From positions 1-64,000 of the IMG/VR virus record IMGVR_UViG_3300044675_005263: a stretch of DNA of 64,000 nucleotides; one strand, 5' to 3'. Shown one piece after another: positions 42,098 to 50,217 of this stretch (the stretch's first letter is position 1; each line of letters begins with the position of its first letter). Made by a program: the position numbers and the translations under genes. The notes under the pieces were generated by a model that did not search any database, was not told the origin of the DNA, and was given only the letters and a program-made list of their open reading frames with translations. The DNA is from a virus.

Positions 42098-42379
42098 TTA
42101 CGCCTTGCCACCTCGTTTGCGATAGCGACCCAACGCTTCATCTAGTGTTGAGCAGTAATCACCGTTTTGAGCAACGAACCCGTTTTCAGTAGCAAGGACA
42201 TTCCATACTACGAACGGCATACCTTCGATAGCAAAATTGACGAATACCGCTACCCAAGAGGCATACAATCCCTGTGTCCGTTCGCCTGTCTTTGTAACCG
42301 CTATGGCAATACGCTCGTTGATAAACTCGCCAGCCTTGAACTCAATCAAGTCTTTAGGCACTTCATTTTGTGTAAGCAT
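42098..42379 (-). CDS. Small unknown protein, 93 aa
   Basis: Start at ATG 42379 (RBS AGAAAGGGAGAA) rather than farther upstream, where the frame would run through the promoter. Starts MLTQNEVPKDLIEFKAGEFI; beta-rich middle and basic C-terminus (LGRYRKRGGKA). Unknown. Confidence 0.65.
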   Translation of the reverse strand: MLTQNEVPKDLIEFKAGEFINERIAIAVTKTGERTQGLYASWVAVFVNFAIEGMPFVVWNVLATENGFVAQNGDYCSTLDEALGRYRKRGGKA

Positions 42380-42416
42380 TTCTCCCTTTCTTACTAGCCG
42401 TCTTGCTAGTGGAGCA

Positions 42417-42445
42417 AGCCTATCATACCTCTCTGCACTTTCATA
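42417..42445 (-). promoter_or_regulatory. Conserved-spacer promoter
   Basis: Minus strand TATGAA, 17-nt spacer AGTGCAGAGAGGTATGA, TAGGCT. Confidence 0.7.
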
Positions 42446-42493
42446 ATCGAACCGCTTCCTGGATCCTTTTTTACCCCTGCCCCTTGCCAAAAG

Positions 42494-42524
42494 AAAAAAC
42501 CCCCACCTTTCGGTGAGGGCTTTT
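42494..42524 (-). terminator. Intrinsic terminator
   Basis: Minus strand AAGCCCTCACC / GGTGGGGGTT stem followed by TTTTCTTTTGG. Confidence 0.85.
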
Positions 42525-42546
42525 GCCTTGCTAAGTAATAGGGAGA

Positions 42547-42942
42547 TTACTTTGCGGTTAGGACAGGATACTCCGTAGTCTTTGCTACCAAGTCAAAAAT
42601 CTCTCGGTAGTCATTGAACAAAATATCTCCGTCAAAATCGGTGCGTTCCCTTAGGTCAATCTTGACTCGTTCCTCGCCAGCGACAAGCCCAACTTCTGCT
42701 TCGCCAACCCACTTATCTTTCTTATTGACCTTTATTTTTTCCCAACCCATAAGGGCGTAAATCTCTGCCTTGATTTTTTCCAACTCGGCAGTTTGCGCTG
42801 AAATCGTTTCAGAAATAGTTTTCTTTTTTGCGATTAGAGCGAGGACATTAGTTTCATCTAAAACTACTGCCTTCTTTGTTGTTGTTGTTGTTGCTACTGA
42901 CTTTACTTCTACTACTTCGTATGATACTTCGGTGTTAGCCAT
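42547..42942 (-). CDS. Coiled-coil protein, 131 aa
   Basis: Start at ATG 42942 (RBS AAAGGAAACGCCAA). Begins MANTEVSYEVVEVKSVATTT; a Thr run, then a coiled coil (TISETISAQTAELEKIKAEI) and a C-terminal alpha/beta part. Reminiscent of small phage proteins of unknown role that precede nucleases; no function assigned. Confidence 0.65.
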   Translation of the reverse strand: MANTEVSYEVVEVKSVATTTTTKKAVVLDETNVLALIAKKKTISETISAQTAELEKIKAEIYALMGWEKIKVNKKDKWVGEAEVGLVAGEERVKIDLRERTDFDGDILFNDYREIFDLVAKTTEYPVLTAK

Positions 42943-43002
42943 TTGGCGTTTCCTTTTTCTCTTTGTCTTGTGTAAGTCCGAGCGATTTACCCGAACAAGT
43001 AG

Positions 43003-43036
43003 AACAATACACTCATCATAACCTTTATGCAAATCG
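43003..43036 (-). promoter_or_regulatory. Divergent copy of the conserved-spacer promoter
   Basis: Minus strand TTTGCATAAAGGTTATGA, then TGAGTGTATTGT; the core is partly degenerate and the -10 is unclear. Confidence 0.4.
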
Positions 43037-43062
43037 TGGTGAGCGTGTCGTCAAATTATTTT

Positions 43063-43251
43063 TTATTGAGCCTCTGCGTGTTCGTAGAGTCCAGTATAGA
43101 TAATTACCTGACCTTCATTATCGTAGTCATATCCCACTCTTTGAGATAGGGCTTCTACTAGGTATGAGGTAGAGATAGCCCAGCGTGAGAACGCATAGCC
43201 AATTCCCCCACCAATAATCATCATCAGTAAAGTGAAACCATTGAAAAACAT
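43063..43251 (-). CDS. Small membrane protein, 62 aa
   Basis: ATG 43251 after AGAGGTAAAA. Starts MFFNGFTLLMMIIGGGIGYA, one transmembrane helix, then a polar tail (GYDYDNEGQVIIYTGLYEH). Unknown. Confidence 0.6.
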   Translation of the reverse strand: MFFNGFTLLMMIIGGGIGYAFSRWAISTSYLVEALSQRVGYDYDNEGQVIIYTGLYEHAEAQ

Positions 43252-43290
43252 TTTTACCTCTTTCCCTTCGTCATTTGGTATTGCTAGGCA

Positions 43291-43319
43291 AGCCTATCAT
43301 ACCTTCCTTCAATTTTCGA
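43291..43319 (-). promoter_or_regulatory. Conserved-spacer promoter
   Basis: Minus strand TCGAAA, 17-nt spacer ATTGAAGGAAGGTATGA, TAGGCT; overlaps the end of the upstream 54-aa gene. Confidence 0.6.
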
Positions 43320-43473
43320 CAATCTCCACCTCAAACTCGGTAGAGCGTGCAAGGTCGTGTCCATACTCGTTTTGTAGCCAATCAAGGGCTTTTACCTCTG
43401 CCTCTCTTTGAGTATCGGCTTCTAGCTCCGTTCCAAAATGAGATACATAAGTAGCCTTCCAACTCTTACTCAT
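43309..43473 (-). CDS. Small unknown protein, 54 aa
   Basis: ATG 43473 lies inside the last codons of the upstream gene (8-nt overlap). Starts MSKSWKATYVSHFGTELEAD; short alpha/beta domain. Unknown. Confidence 0.55.
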   Translation of the reverse strand: MSKSWKATYVSHFGTELEADTQREAEVKALDWLQNEYGHDLARSTEFEVEIVEN

Positions 43474-43711
43474 TTACAACCTCATTTACTAAATCAACAA
43501 AAAGTTCGGCGGCATCACTCTGAAAACTCCACTCGCCGTCATCATACTTAGCAACAACTTCTCCCCATTGAGTATCCGTTAGTTCTTTCAGTTCGTCAGT
43601 TTCGTGGTCGTAGGCATAGTCCTCTACCGTTTCCTTATCCCAATAGGCGACTATCAACTCTTGCTCGCCGTCATACGCTTGCAACTGCTCAACCAAGTCT
43701 TTGACCTTCAT
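43466..43711 (-). CDS. Small acidic protein, 81 aa
   Basis: ATG 43711 overlaps the previous stop (ATGA). Starts MKVKDLVEQLQAYDGEQELI, a V-K-x-L-x-x-x-L-x-x-x-D-x-x-x-x-x-I pattern widely seen in small phage proteins. Very acidic. Unknown. Confidence 0.65.
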   Translation of the reverse strand: MKVKDLVEQLQAYDGEQELIVAYWDKETVEDYAYDHETDELKELTDTQWGEVVAKYDDGEWSFQSDAAELFVDLVNEVVNE

Positions 43712-43887
43712 GCCGTTACTCCCTTATCTTGATCCGTTTTTACCCCCAGCGTGTCTCGCCGTGTAGGTCTAGGCTCGTGTGCGGAGTTTGTTCCATCCCA
43801 TCCGCACACATCACCACCCGTTAGGTCTACCCACCAGCCAGCCTTATCTAGCCGTATGCCGTAGCCACAGAACTTGCATAGTCTCAT
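43708..43887 (-). CDS. Zinc-knuckle protein, 59 aa
   Basis: ATG 43887 coupled to the upstream gene by TAATG, and the TGA overlaps the next ATG. Starts MRLCKFCGYGIRLDKAGWWV; CKFC...C...H could bind zinc. A GGGGGTAAAAACGGATC element lies inside its 3' coding part. Confidence 0.55.
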   Translation of the reverse strand: MRLCKFCGYGIRLDKAGWWVDLTGGDVCGWDGTNSAHEPRPTRRDTLGVKTDQDKGVTA

Positions 43888-44084
43888 TAGTAAGAGGCTC
43901 CTAGTTTGTCGGGATTATTTACTGCGTATTCCACGCCGTTATCGTATCCAGCATAATAAAGACTCTCTAGCCGTTCGGCTAGAACCTTTACCGCCTTATC
44001 CATATCGGACATGCTTGCCTCGAAATACATTATTTCCTCGGCTTGTTCTTTTACATCTTTACGAACTTGTTTTTTTGTTCTCAT
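43887..44084 (-). CDS. Small helical protein, 65 aa
   Basis: ATG 44084, RBS GGAGGTGATAC. Starts MRTKKQVRKDVKEQAEEIMY; basic N-terminus then helices. First gene of the 43309-44084 group. Unknown. Confidence 0.6.
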   Translation of the reverse strand: MRTKKQVRKDVKEQAEEIMYFEASMSDMDKAVKVLAERLESLYYAGYDNGVEYAVNNPDKLGASY

Positions 44085-44114
44085 CTTTGTATCACCTCCG
44101 TCATTTGTTGAGCA

Positions 44115-44143
44115 AGTTTATCATACCTTTTGATTATTCTGTA
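44115..44143 (-). promoter_or_regulatory. Partial conserved-spacer promoter
   Basis: Minus strand AAAAGGTATGA then TAAACT; the GCAGG part is missing, as the end of the 98-aa gene overlaps it. Confidence 0.5.
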
Positions 44144-44430
44144 TCTTTTTCTTGACGGATAACATTTACTGCGTTCATAAAAGTTTCTGCTCGAACTTGA
44201 TTGAAAACAAAGTCGTTCGTCCAAAGTCTAAGAAACCTTATCCATTGTTCTTCCGTGATTTCATATCCGAGTTCAGCTTCGACATCTGACTTACACCAAA
44301 CGCCCCAATGAACAAGTTCATTTGGGTCAAACTCCTGAGCAATAAACTCAGCAACTTGATCAGCGGTGAGGAACTCAGCATCTTCTTCTAGTTCTTCATC
44401 ATCTATCTCTATGTTATTTTCATCTTCCAT
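44134..44430 (-). CDS. Acidic protein, 98 aa
   Basis: ATG 44430 preceded by GGGGGTGATATAAAAA. Starts MEDENNIEIDDEELEEDAEF; highly acidic N-terminus, then a helical domain (ITEEQWIRFLRLWTNDFVFN). A DNA-mimic or adaptor role is possible. Unknown. Confidence 0.65.
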   Translation of the reverse strand: MEDENNIEIDDEELEEDAEFLTADQVAEFIAQEFDPNELVHWGVWCKSDVEAELGYEITEEQWIRFLRLWTNDFVFNQVRAETFMNAVNVIRQEKDTE

Positions 44431-44452
44431 TTTTTATATCACCCCCTTTTTT

Positions 44453-44734
44453 TCATCTCAGTTTTACCCCTAGTTCGTGCCGACCCAAGTTATCTAAAGT
44501 TTCTTGGGCAATCTCGATAATCCGTTCTAGGATTTTCGGAGAAATCATATGTTCCAACACGACAGGCTCCTCGCCTTCTGTGTGGTCATGGACAAAGAGA
44601 ACAACATTTCCTGCTTCCGAATAGCCGAAGCCAATCGGATAGGTAGAGGTCATAAAATCTAAGTGCATGGTGTTATCAGACATTGGTGCTATCAGGGTTC
44701 CCTTTGGTAGAACCTGCTTTTTGACTTTTGCCAT
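44453..44734 (-). CDS. Small unknown protein, 93 aa
   Basis: Start at ATG 44734 (MAKVKKQVLPKGTLIAPMSD); the conserved leader AAATGACGAAGGGAAA lies just upstream and contains an in-frame ATG that could add seven residues. Beta-rich with SGNVVLFV-type strands. Unknown. Confidence 0.6.
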   Translation of the reverse strand: MAKVKKQVLPKGTLIAPMSDNTMHLDFMTSTYPIGFGYSEAGNVVLFVHDHTEGEEPVVLEHMISPKILERIIEIAQETLDNLGRHELGVKLR

Positions 44735-44777
44735 TTGGCTTTTTCCCTTCGTCATTTGTGGAAGTATCATAGCAGTT

Positions 44778-45269
44778 TTAGTGGTGGAAATCCACCGCAA
44801 CCATAAATTGTTTTTTTGGGTCTTTCTCAATGCGCTCGTGTAGGTATTGCAGATTTGCGGTGCCAGCCTCTAGGTCAAACATGGCACTATCGTAAGTCCA
44901 GTAGTCGGCAAGTGTTGAGCCAATGGTTCGCAAGTAATGACCGTCCATGCCTAGATTATAGTTATTGACTATGGGTTTGTAATCGGCAATTAGATCAGAA
45001 ATGTTCTCTCTACCTTCTAAGTAAGACAACGCTCTTTTCATATTGGCAACTCGGTATTCAGAGAACTCTTTTATCACTTCGTTCCACTTCTCAGGGTCGT
45101 TAGAATAAAGAATTACATCTGGCTCTCCTTCTCCAAAGAGTCCAGAGAAACGCCCACCTATCTCAGACCAATCAGACCAACTTGCCTCATCAAGTCTGCT
45201 ACCAACTGCGTCAATAGCGTCTTGGTGGTTCTCAGCTTCAACAAAAATCAACTGCACACTATGAGACAT
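44778..45269 (-). CDS. Unknown protein, 163 aa
   Basis: ATG 45269 preceded by GGGGTAAAA. Starts MSHSVQLIFVEAENHQDAID and includes WSDWSEIGGRFSGLFGEGEP, a pattern (W-S-D-W-x-x-x-G-G-R-x-x-G) seen in phage proteins of unknown role. Aromatic and acidic. Unknown. Confidence 0.65.
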   Translation of the reverse strand: MSHSVQLIFVEAENHQDAIDAVGSRLDEASWSDWSEIGGRFSGLFGEGEPDVILYSNDPEKWNEVIKEFSEYRVANMKRALSYLEGRENISDLIADYKPIVNNYNLGMDGHYLRTIGSTLADYWTYDSAMFDLEAGTANLQYLHERIEKDPKKQFMVAVDFHH

Positions 45270-45277
45270 TTTTACCC

Positions 45278-45478
45278 CTACACCTTTCCCCAAGAACGGG
45301 CTTCGGTGTAAGGCTCTGCAACATACTCAGCCCACTTGATTAAATCACGGGGAAACTCACATAGGGCTTCTTGCTCTGCCAACTCTATCGCTTCGTCCTC
45401 TGTGTTGGCTTCGACTTCATAATAAATGTTGTTGTCCTCTGAGAGATACCCTCGCACTATCCATTTCTGCTTTTCCAT
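45278..45478 (-). CDS. Small unknown protein, 66 aa
   Basis: ATG 45478 after GGGGTAAAA. MEKQKWIVRGYLSEDNNIYY then VEANTEDEAIELAEQEAL: a strand-helix fold common in small phage proteins. Two nt after the upstream gene. Unknown. Confidence 0.65.
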   Translation of the reverse strand: MEKQKWIVRGYLSEDNNIYYEVEANTEDEAIELAEQEALCEFPRDLIKWAEYVAEPYTEARSWGKV

Positions 45479-45480
45479 TT

Positions 45481-45906
45481 TTACCCCTCTTGTTCGCTTT
45501 GTTCTAAGTTGGAAATGATTTCCTCAGGCGACATAAAATCTAAAAGGTCTAGGTGTGAAGTAAGTTCTACAACTTCGCACTCTCGGCACTCCTCTATTCT
45601 TTCCAGCCTTCTCAGCAGGGCTTCATCTCTTAGTGTTAGTTCCAAACCTTCCTCTATCTTGGAAAAAATAACTCTCATCTGTAAATGAAATCTTTTCATA
45701 TAGTCCAAAGAATTTTGGTATAACTCATTTGAAACTATGTCGTTTTCTTTGAGAATTTTCTCGTTGATTTTGCAGGTAGGTATCCACACAGTTTCATTAT
45801 CTATGATTAGTTGATAGCCATCATCAGAAGTTTTCTTTGAGATAGGTTCGTAACTGTGTCTGACTCTGCTAACTGCCATGCTGTGAATACGAGTTCTCTT
45901 TTTCAT
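45481..45906 (-). CDS. Unknown protein, 141 aa
   Basis: Start at ATG 45906 following AAACGACGAAAGGGAGAA. Basic N-terminus (MKKRTRIHSMAVSRVRHSYE), helical C-terminus (ALLRRLERIEECRECEVVEL). Unknown. Confidence 0.6.
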   Translation of the reverse strand: MKKRTRIHSMAVSRVRHSYEPISKKTSDDGYQLIIDNETVWIPTCKINEKILKENDIVSNELYQNSLDYMKRFHLQMRVIFSKIEEGLELTLRDEALLRRLERIEECRECEVVELTSHLDLLDFMSPEEIISNLEQSEQEG

Positions 45907-45935
45907 TTTCTCCCTTTCGTCGTTTGATAAAGCCG

Positions 45936-45964
45936 AGCCTATCATACCTTTCTGCTAATCCAAA
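45936..45964 (-). promoter_or_regulatory. Conserved-spacer promoter
   Basis: Minus strand spacer ending AGCAGAAAGGTATGA then TAGGCT; heads the 44453-45906 cassette. Confidence 0.65.
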
Positions 45965-46410
45965 ACTAGAATTGCGTCTTTCTGCAAAATAGGTTTTCCC
46001 TCGTTCTCAATGTCGCAAACATTTACTATGTGTTCAGCGACAACCACCTTCGCACTTTCTACTGCTTCGTCAATGGTGTGGGTAACTTGATCTAAATGGT
46101 TGCCATTTTGGTAGAGGTCAAACCAGTTGTTATGCACCCAGTAGTAATCCTCATCGTCGTGGGTTGCTTCAAGCTTCTCGTCCGAGTCTAAGTCCGAGCG
46201 TATGAAATCATTTGGTGAGCAGAGGTCATAGTAGTAATCCTCACCCGCTTTGTATTTTAGGTGGGTATCCCCGTCAGCATAAACATCTACTTGGTATCCG
46301 TCTATCTCTATGCTTGCAACCCAACCACGGTCAAAGAACACGCTCTCTGTCCGTTTAGGGTGAGGTGTTTCGTTATAGACAATCTTGTATTCATACAGAC
46401 CCGACTCCAC
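45955..46410 (-). CDS. Unknown protein with GTG start, 151 aa
   Basis: GTG at 46410 preceded by GAGGGGTAAAACC; longer readings would overlap the upstream gene. Starts VESGLYEYKIVYNETPHPKR; acidic and aromatic-rich, C-terminus helical. Unknown. Confidence 0.6.
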   Translation of the reverse strand: MESGLYEYKIVYNETPHPKRTESVFFDRGWVASIEIDGYQVDVYADGDTHLKYKAGEDYYYDLCSPNDFIRSDLDSDEKLEATHDDEDYYWVHNNWFDLYQNGNHLDQVTHTIDEAVESAKVVVAEHIVNVCDIENEGKPILQKDAILVLD

Positions 46411-46414
46411 GGTT

Positions 46415-46651
46415 TTACCCCTCGCCGTTTGCTTGCCGTAAGAACTCGCCAATCTTGTCCGATAGGTCATAGTCAAGATCAACTTCGGCAGGGTCGTCAA
46501 AGTTAGTAGTTCTCCAAACCCCCTCACCAGTTTCAAGGTTGGTGTATTCATAGACCACGCCGTCTTGGAAGTGTGCGTTTAGTGTTTCGTCCTCGGCACT
46601 CCACTTCTTTGTTTCCGTGTTGTATGAAAGTAGAAAATGTATCTCTCTCAT
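46415..46651 (-). CDS. Small acidic protein, 78 aa
   Basis: ATG 46651 after GGGGGTAAAAA. Starts MREIHFLLSYNTETKKWSAE; beta strands then acidic helix. Unknown. Confidence 0.65.
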   Translation of the reverse strand: MREIHFLLSYNTETKKWSAEDETLNAHFQDGVVYEYTNLETGEGVWRTTNFDDPAEVDLDYDLSDKIGEFLRQANGEG

Positions 46652-46654
46652 TTT

Positions 46655-46849
46655 TTACCCCCGCTCAATCGAATAAACGAGTTTAGTTAAATCTATGCTA
46701 TCTCTCTCGTCAGGGTGTATTAACTCTGCCCACTCATCTCGGCAATCAAGGCAGACCCAATCAATCCAATCCGAGCCTGTATCTATTACTAGGCAGTTCT
46801 CGGTATCGCACTCACGGCAAGTCAAGCCGTGAAAAACTCTTACCTGCAT
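46655..46849 (-). CDS. Zinc-ribbon protein, 64 aa
   Basis: ATG 46849 after AGGGAAAAA. MQVRVFHGLTCRECDTENCL and VCLDCRDEW: two CxxC knuckles about 20 residues apart. First gene of the 45955-46849 cassette. Confidence 0.65.
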   Translation of the reverse strand: MQVRVFHGLTCRECDTENCLVIDTGSDWIDWVCLDCRDEWAELIHPDERDSIDLTKLVYSIERG

Positions 46850-46876
46850 TTTTTCCCTTTCTCTCTTTGTAGCCCA

Positions 46877-46905
46877 ACCCTATCATACCTATCCAAATAA
46901 TCATA
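46877..46905 (-). promoter_or_regulatory. Conserved-spacer promoter (weak)
   Basis: Minus strand TTTGGATAGGTATGA then TAGGGT. Upstream, 46983-47001 carries a plus-oriented CCCGGAAGTAATAATTC element and otherwise nothing recognisable. Confidence 0.5.
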
Positions 46906-47045
46906 GTAGGAACTCTGAATTATTTTTTCCTAAATGCACTCCTGCACCTCACGCTCAAAAAATTAAAAAAGGTGGCGGTCTGCCCGGAAGTAATAATTCA
47001 CACTTGCCGTAAAGCTTCACGATCAAAATTTACCCCCACAAAGTG

Positions 47046-47076
47046 AAAAGCCCCACCGAGTAGGTGAGGCTTCTCT
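47046..47076 (-). terminator. Terminator-like hairpin
   Basis: AAAAGCCCCACC and GGTGAGGCTT arms with A/T-rich flanks, about 65 nt after the VWA gene stop. Confidence 0.6.
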
Positions 47077-47140
47077 AGTTTCTAATCGGGGCGACACATG
47101 CTGGGAAAAATACATACCCAATTAGAAATCCTATTCTAGG

Positions 47141-48919
47141 TCAAGCGACCTGCCTTTGCCCTGCGGTTGAGAGGACTCGCTCTGCGGTTCGCCCAATAGC
47201 CAACGCCGACTCTGTGGGGCTGGTAATCCCTGCCACCACCTGAGCATTTACGCCCTTGCAGAGATACTCTGCCTGTGCGCCTGAGTCGCCAATCGGAAGC
47301 CATAGAACTGCTACGCCATTTCGGGTGCAAGCCTTTAGCCAACGCTGAGCCAATTCGCTTTCCTCAGGTGTGTAATGTCCGTCCGACACAACCACGAGTA
47401 AGCGAGCGCCAGTTCCATTGAGAAGGTTGAGTGAGCCGTCCAATGAACGAAATGCTCGGTCGAACTTTTCAGTTCCGTCAGGTGCAGAATAAACTGAAAC
47501 TTCTTTTAGTCGCTGACCTGCTTTGAGTGTTGGGAAAACATCTGAGCCGTAATAAACCATAGCGCATTGACCCTGAACTCTACGAACTGCCTCAGACATA
47601 ATCCATGCAGTAGAAGCCATTGGTTGCATAGCACTAGACATTGACCCTGAAATATCAACCATTACTCCAACTGTGAGTGTTGGTTCGTCTGTGTGCTTGC
47701 GAACTGTTTTGCGAAAAGCCTCTGCTTGCTTATGAACTCCACGAGAAGCAAGTGCCTTGCTCTGAATAATTGCACGAGTGCGTAATCTCCCCGGAGGTGT
47801 AATGCTATTTACTTCTGTAATGTCCTTCTCACGATACTTTGCCTTTTCCAATGCACGAGCAATCTTTACTGTCGCACTTCTTTCAGAAGCAATAGGCGCT
47901 CTTTTCTCAATCAACTTAGAGGCAGTTCGGAATTCTCCGGGACCTGAACTCTTTGAGAATACTTGACGAGAGATTTCCTCATTTTTCTTTTGCTCTTTAG
48001 AACTCATTGACTTCTTTTCAGCAGACTCTTTCATAGCCTCTGAACTCTGTTGCTCTGATAAATCATCTGCAACATTTTCAGAAACTTCTGAGTCCATGTC
48101 TGCCATGAGTTCGCTCATCATCTTTGCGAAGGCTTCCATTTCCTCAGGAGTAGGTTCTCCCTTTTCTTTCTTTGCTTCTCTTACCAACTCAGCCCACTCA
48201 ACTGCTAATGGGTAGCAAGGAGAAATATCATGGTGGCGAGTGTGGCTTTGGAACTTCTCAATAATCGCAACCAACTTCGCAACTAGGTCAGCACCTAGAA
48301 AATCATTTACTTGCTTGATTAAATCTGTCGCTTCTGTTTCTAGTAATGACCCTGCAACGATACGAGCATGAGCCAATCCCACCAACTGGCAAGCAGACCC
48401 AACGCTAGAATTCTCTGCAAAAGTTTCTTTCGCTTCGTCAATAATTAAACCCATAGCACTTGCTCGTAGAAAGTTCTTTGCTCTAGGCATAGCAATAATT
48501 CCCTGTGCCTCAATGCGACCTTCCTCTAATAACATCAAAGCCTGAAACTCATCTTGCTTTAGGTCTTTAATTCCCTGAGCCATATCCCAAGTAGAAAACT
48601 TTGCGTGGAAGGCTTCGTGCATAATCGCACCAATCGCTTTTGGAAACTCGAATTGGTTGCGTGGCTTTGTAAGGTCGTCAATCAGATTAGGTGTAATACC
48701 TTCTCCAAAAGCCTCAATCGTATTTACCTGCACCTCAGCAAGTGAAGGGATAAAGCAAGCAGGTGCGCCTTCACCTTTGTCTGTGCCAATGCAAGCAACA
48801 ATGTCGCTTCGCTCAGACCACTCATTAACGAGCAATCCAATTTCGTATCCAACTGGTAGCCACTCAGTAGGTGTCTTGACCCCTGAGCCTTTTGTTTCTA
48901 GTGGCTTAATGTGTGCCAT
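47141..48919 (-). CDS. VWA-domain protein with metallopeptidase-like N-terminus
   Basis: 592 aa. Residues about 95-110 contain AIMHEAFHAKFS, an HExxH zincin motif. The middle (260-350) is charged and helical. The C-terminal VWA domain starts near 415 with VGVMVDISGSMS, a full MIDAS signature (D-x-S-x-S), followed by VVSDGHYTPEE and ends near the C-terminus. The arrangement resembles DUF2201-type metallopeptidase-VWA proteins that work with MoxR AAA+ ATPases. Its ATPase partner is the next gene upstream. Likely acts as a metal-dependent adaptor or protease in a remodelling complex. Confidence 0.75.
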   Translation of the reverse strand: MAHIKPLETKGSGVKTPTEWLPVGYEIGLLVNEWSERSDIVACIGTDKGEGAPACFIPSLAEVQVNTIEAFGEGITPNLIDDLTKPRNQFEFPKAIGAIMHEAFHAKFSTWDMAQGIKDLKQDEFQALMLLEEGRIEAQGIIAMPRAKNFLRASAMGLIIDEAKETFAENSSVGSACQLVGLAHARIVAGSLLETEATDLIKQVNDFLGADLVAKLVAIIEKFQSHTRHHDISPCYPLAVEWAELVREAKKEKGEPTPEEMEAFAKMMSELMADMDSEVSENVADDLSEQQSSEAMKESAEKKSMSSKEQKKNEEISRQVFSKSSGPGEFRTASKLIEKRAPIASERSATVKIARALEKAKYREKDITEVNSITPPGRLRTRAIIQSKALASRGVHKQAEAFRKTVRKHTDEPTLTVGVMVDISGSMSSAMQPMASTAWIMSEAVRRVQGQCAMVYYGSDVFPTLKAGQRLKEVSVYSAPDGTEKFDRAFRSLDGSLNLLNGTGARLLVVVSDGHYTPEESELAQRWLKACTRNGVAVLWLPIGDSGAQAEYLCKGVNAQVVAGITSPTESALAIGRTAERVLSTAGQRQVA

Positions 48920-48967
48920 GTCTTTTGTCCTTTTCCCTTTTAGTTTTGTATCGTGTGTCTAACGATA

Positions 48968-48996
48968 GGTCTATCATACATTTTTATTTATCTATA
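48968..48996 (-). promoter_or_regulatory. Weak conserved-spacer promoter
   Basis: Minus strand AAAATGTATGA then TAGACC; only the 3' half of the family core is present. Confidence 0.35.
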
Positions 48997-49083
48997 TGCA
49001 ACTTTAGGTCTATCTGTGTCTAGGTCGGAAGGTGTGAATTTTGATCGTAGGACTCAAAGCTTCCCCTCGCTTTTACCCCCTTT

Positions 49084-49123
49084 GGTTATGGTGAGGACTC
49101 CACCCATGAAGCCCTCACCCAAC
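49084..49123 (-). terminator. Terminator-like hairpin
   Basis: Minus strand GGTTGGGTGAGGG and CCTCACCATAACC arms, 24 nt after the MoxR gene; weak U-run. Confidence 0.55.
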
Positions 49124-49146
49124 CAAGTCAGCAATCTAATAGGGAG

Positions 49147-50205
49147 TTAGATTTTCGCTGGCTTATGCTCAGCGCCATAGGCACGAGCAATAACATCAAC
49201 CACCACATCTCTATCTAACTCAGGTGCGCTCGCAATCAAGTTAGCGATAGCAAACTCTGTGCCAAATAGTTCGGCAGTAGAACGGAAAGCAAGCAACTCT
49301 CTCATCTGAGGCGACCAAGAAATCTCGGCGCTATCGCCCTGAGTTCTCTTAAACAAGTTCTGAGCAACGCTCACCATTGTCTTTGGAACTCCCAACTTCT
49401 CAGCCAGTTTCCAATCTGTGGTGAGTTCTGCCTGAATTGCAAAACGAGATAGCAACGCTTCTGAAAGTCGAACTCCCGGAGCGTTAGGGTTGGTTGCACC
49501 CACTACGAAAAAGTTAGGGTGGATTTTGATAGTTCCTCTATCAGGGTTCATTGGAATTGTGAATTCCTTTCGTCCGTCCATAGCACCATAAGCAAATGAA
49601 AGAACTTTAGGGTCAATCAAACCAATTTCGTCAATCAAAAGTGGTTCGCCATTTTCTACTGCCTTTGTAAATTCTCCGTCAATCCACTCAAAGTTTCCAC
49701 TAGGTGTCTGAACGAAACTTCCCAAGAAATCTGAAACTTCTGTATCTCCACTTCCAATAATTGTGTGGAGAGTTTCATCAGCAAATGAAGCCTCAATGAG
49801 TGCAGTTTTTCCAGTTCCCGGAGCGCCATAGAGAAGGACGAACTGTGGGTCGCCAACTCCTTCTGAATTGTATTTTGAGGTGGCTTCTCTCGCTTTGCGG
49901 AGAACTGCTATGTCCTTATGAATTCCCCATTGGCGAGTGAAATACTTTTGTCCATTAGGACGAACATAAAATTCGTCAGCCTCGAAAGACTCGACATTTA
50001 CTTCACTAGGACTCATAGCACCAACTCTCTCTTTGGCTTTTCTGTCTGCGCCACTTGCTCGCTCAACGAAACGACCATTAGGTAATACTTTTGCATTTAG
50101 TCGGAGTGAAGTTTCCTCATGCACATTTTGCACTATGCACTCTGAAACGATATTCCAAAAGTCGCCCCCAATAGAAGCCAAACTCTCTTTGATAATTGTA
50201 TCCAT
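49147..50205 (-). CDS. MoxR/CbbQ-type AAA+ ATPase
   Basis: 352 aa. Walker A GAPGTGKTALIEA near residue 127, then GSGDTEVSDFLGSFVQ (the loop of MoxR/GvpN/CbbQ ATPases), Walker B PLLIDEIGL near 195, sensor 1 FFVVGATNPNAPG and an arginine-finger region ALLSRFAIQAEL. MoxR ATPases pair with VWA proteins for chaperone-like remodelling or metal insertion. Together with the VWA/HExxH gene downstream it forms a two-gene unit. ATG 50205 follows GGGGGCAATAAAA. Confidence 0.85.
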   Translation of the reverse strand: MDTIIKESLASIGGDFWNIVSECIVQNVHEETSLRLNAKVLPNGRFVERASGADRKAKERVGAMSPSEVNVESFEADEFYVRPNGQKYFTRQWGIHKDIAVLRKAREATSKYNSEGVGDPQFVLLYGAPGTGKTALIEASFADETLHTIIGSGDTEVSDFLGSFVQTPSGNFEWIDGEFTKAVENGEPLLIDEIGLIDPKVLSFAYGAMDGRKEFTIPMNPDRGTIKIHPNFFVVGATNPNAPGVRLSEALLSRFAIQAELTTDWKLAEKLGVPKTMVSVAQNLFKRTQGDSAEISWSPQMRELLAFRSTAELFGTEFAIANLIASAPELDRDVVVDVIARAYGAEHKPAKI

Positions 50206-50217
50206 TTTTATTGCCCC

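Noticed and set aside
41959-42141. Minus-strand 60-codon frame spanning terminator, GGGGTAAAAAAGGATCC and a CCCGGAA element
   Set aside because: It runs through a terminator and a promoter and overlaps the end of a better-supported gene.
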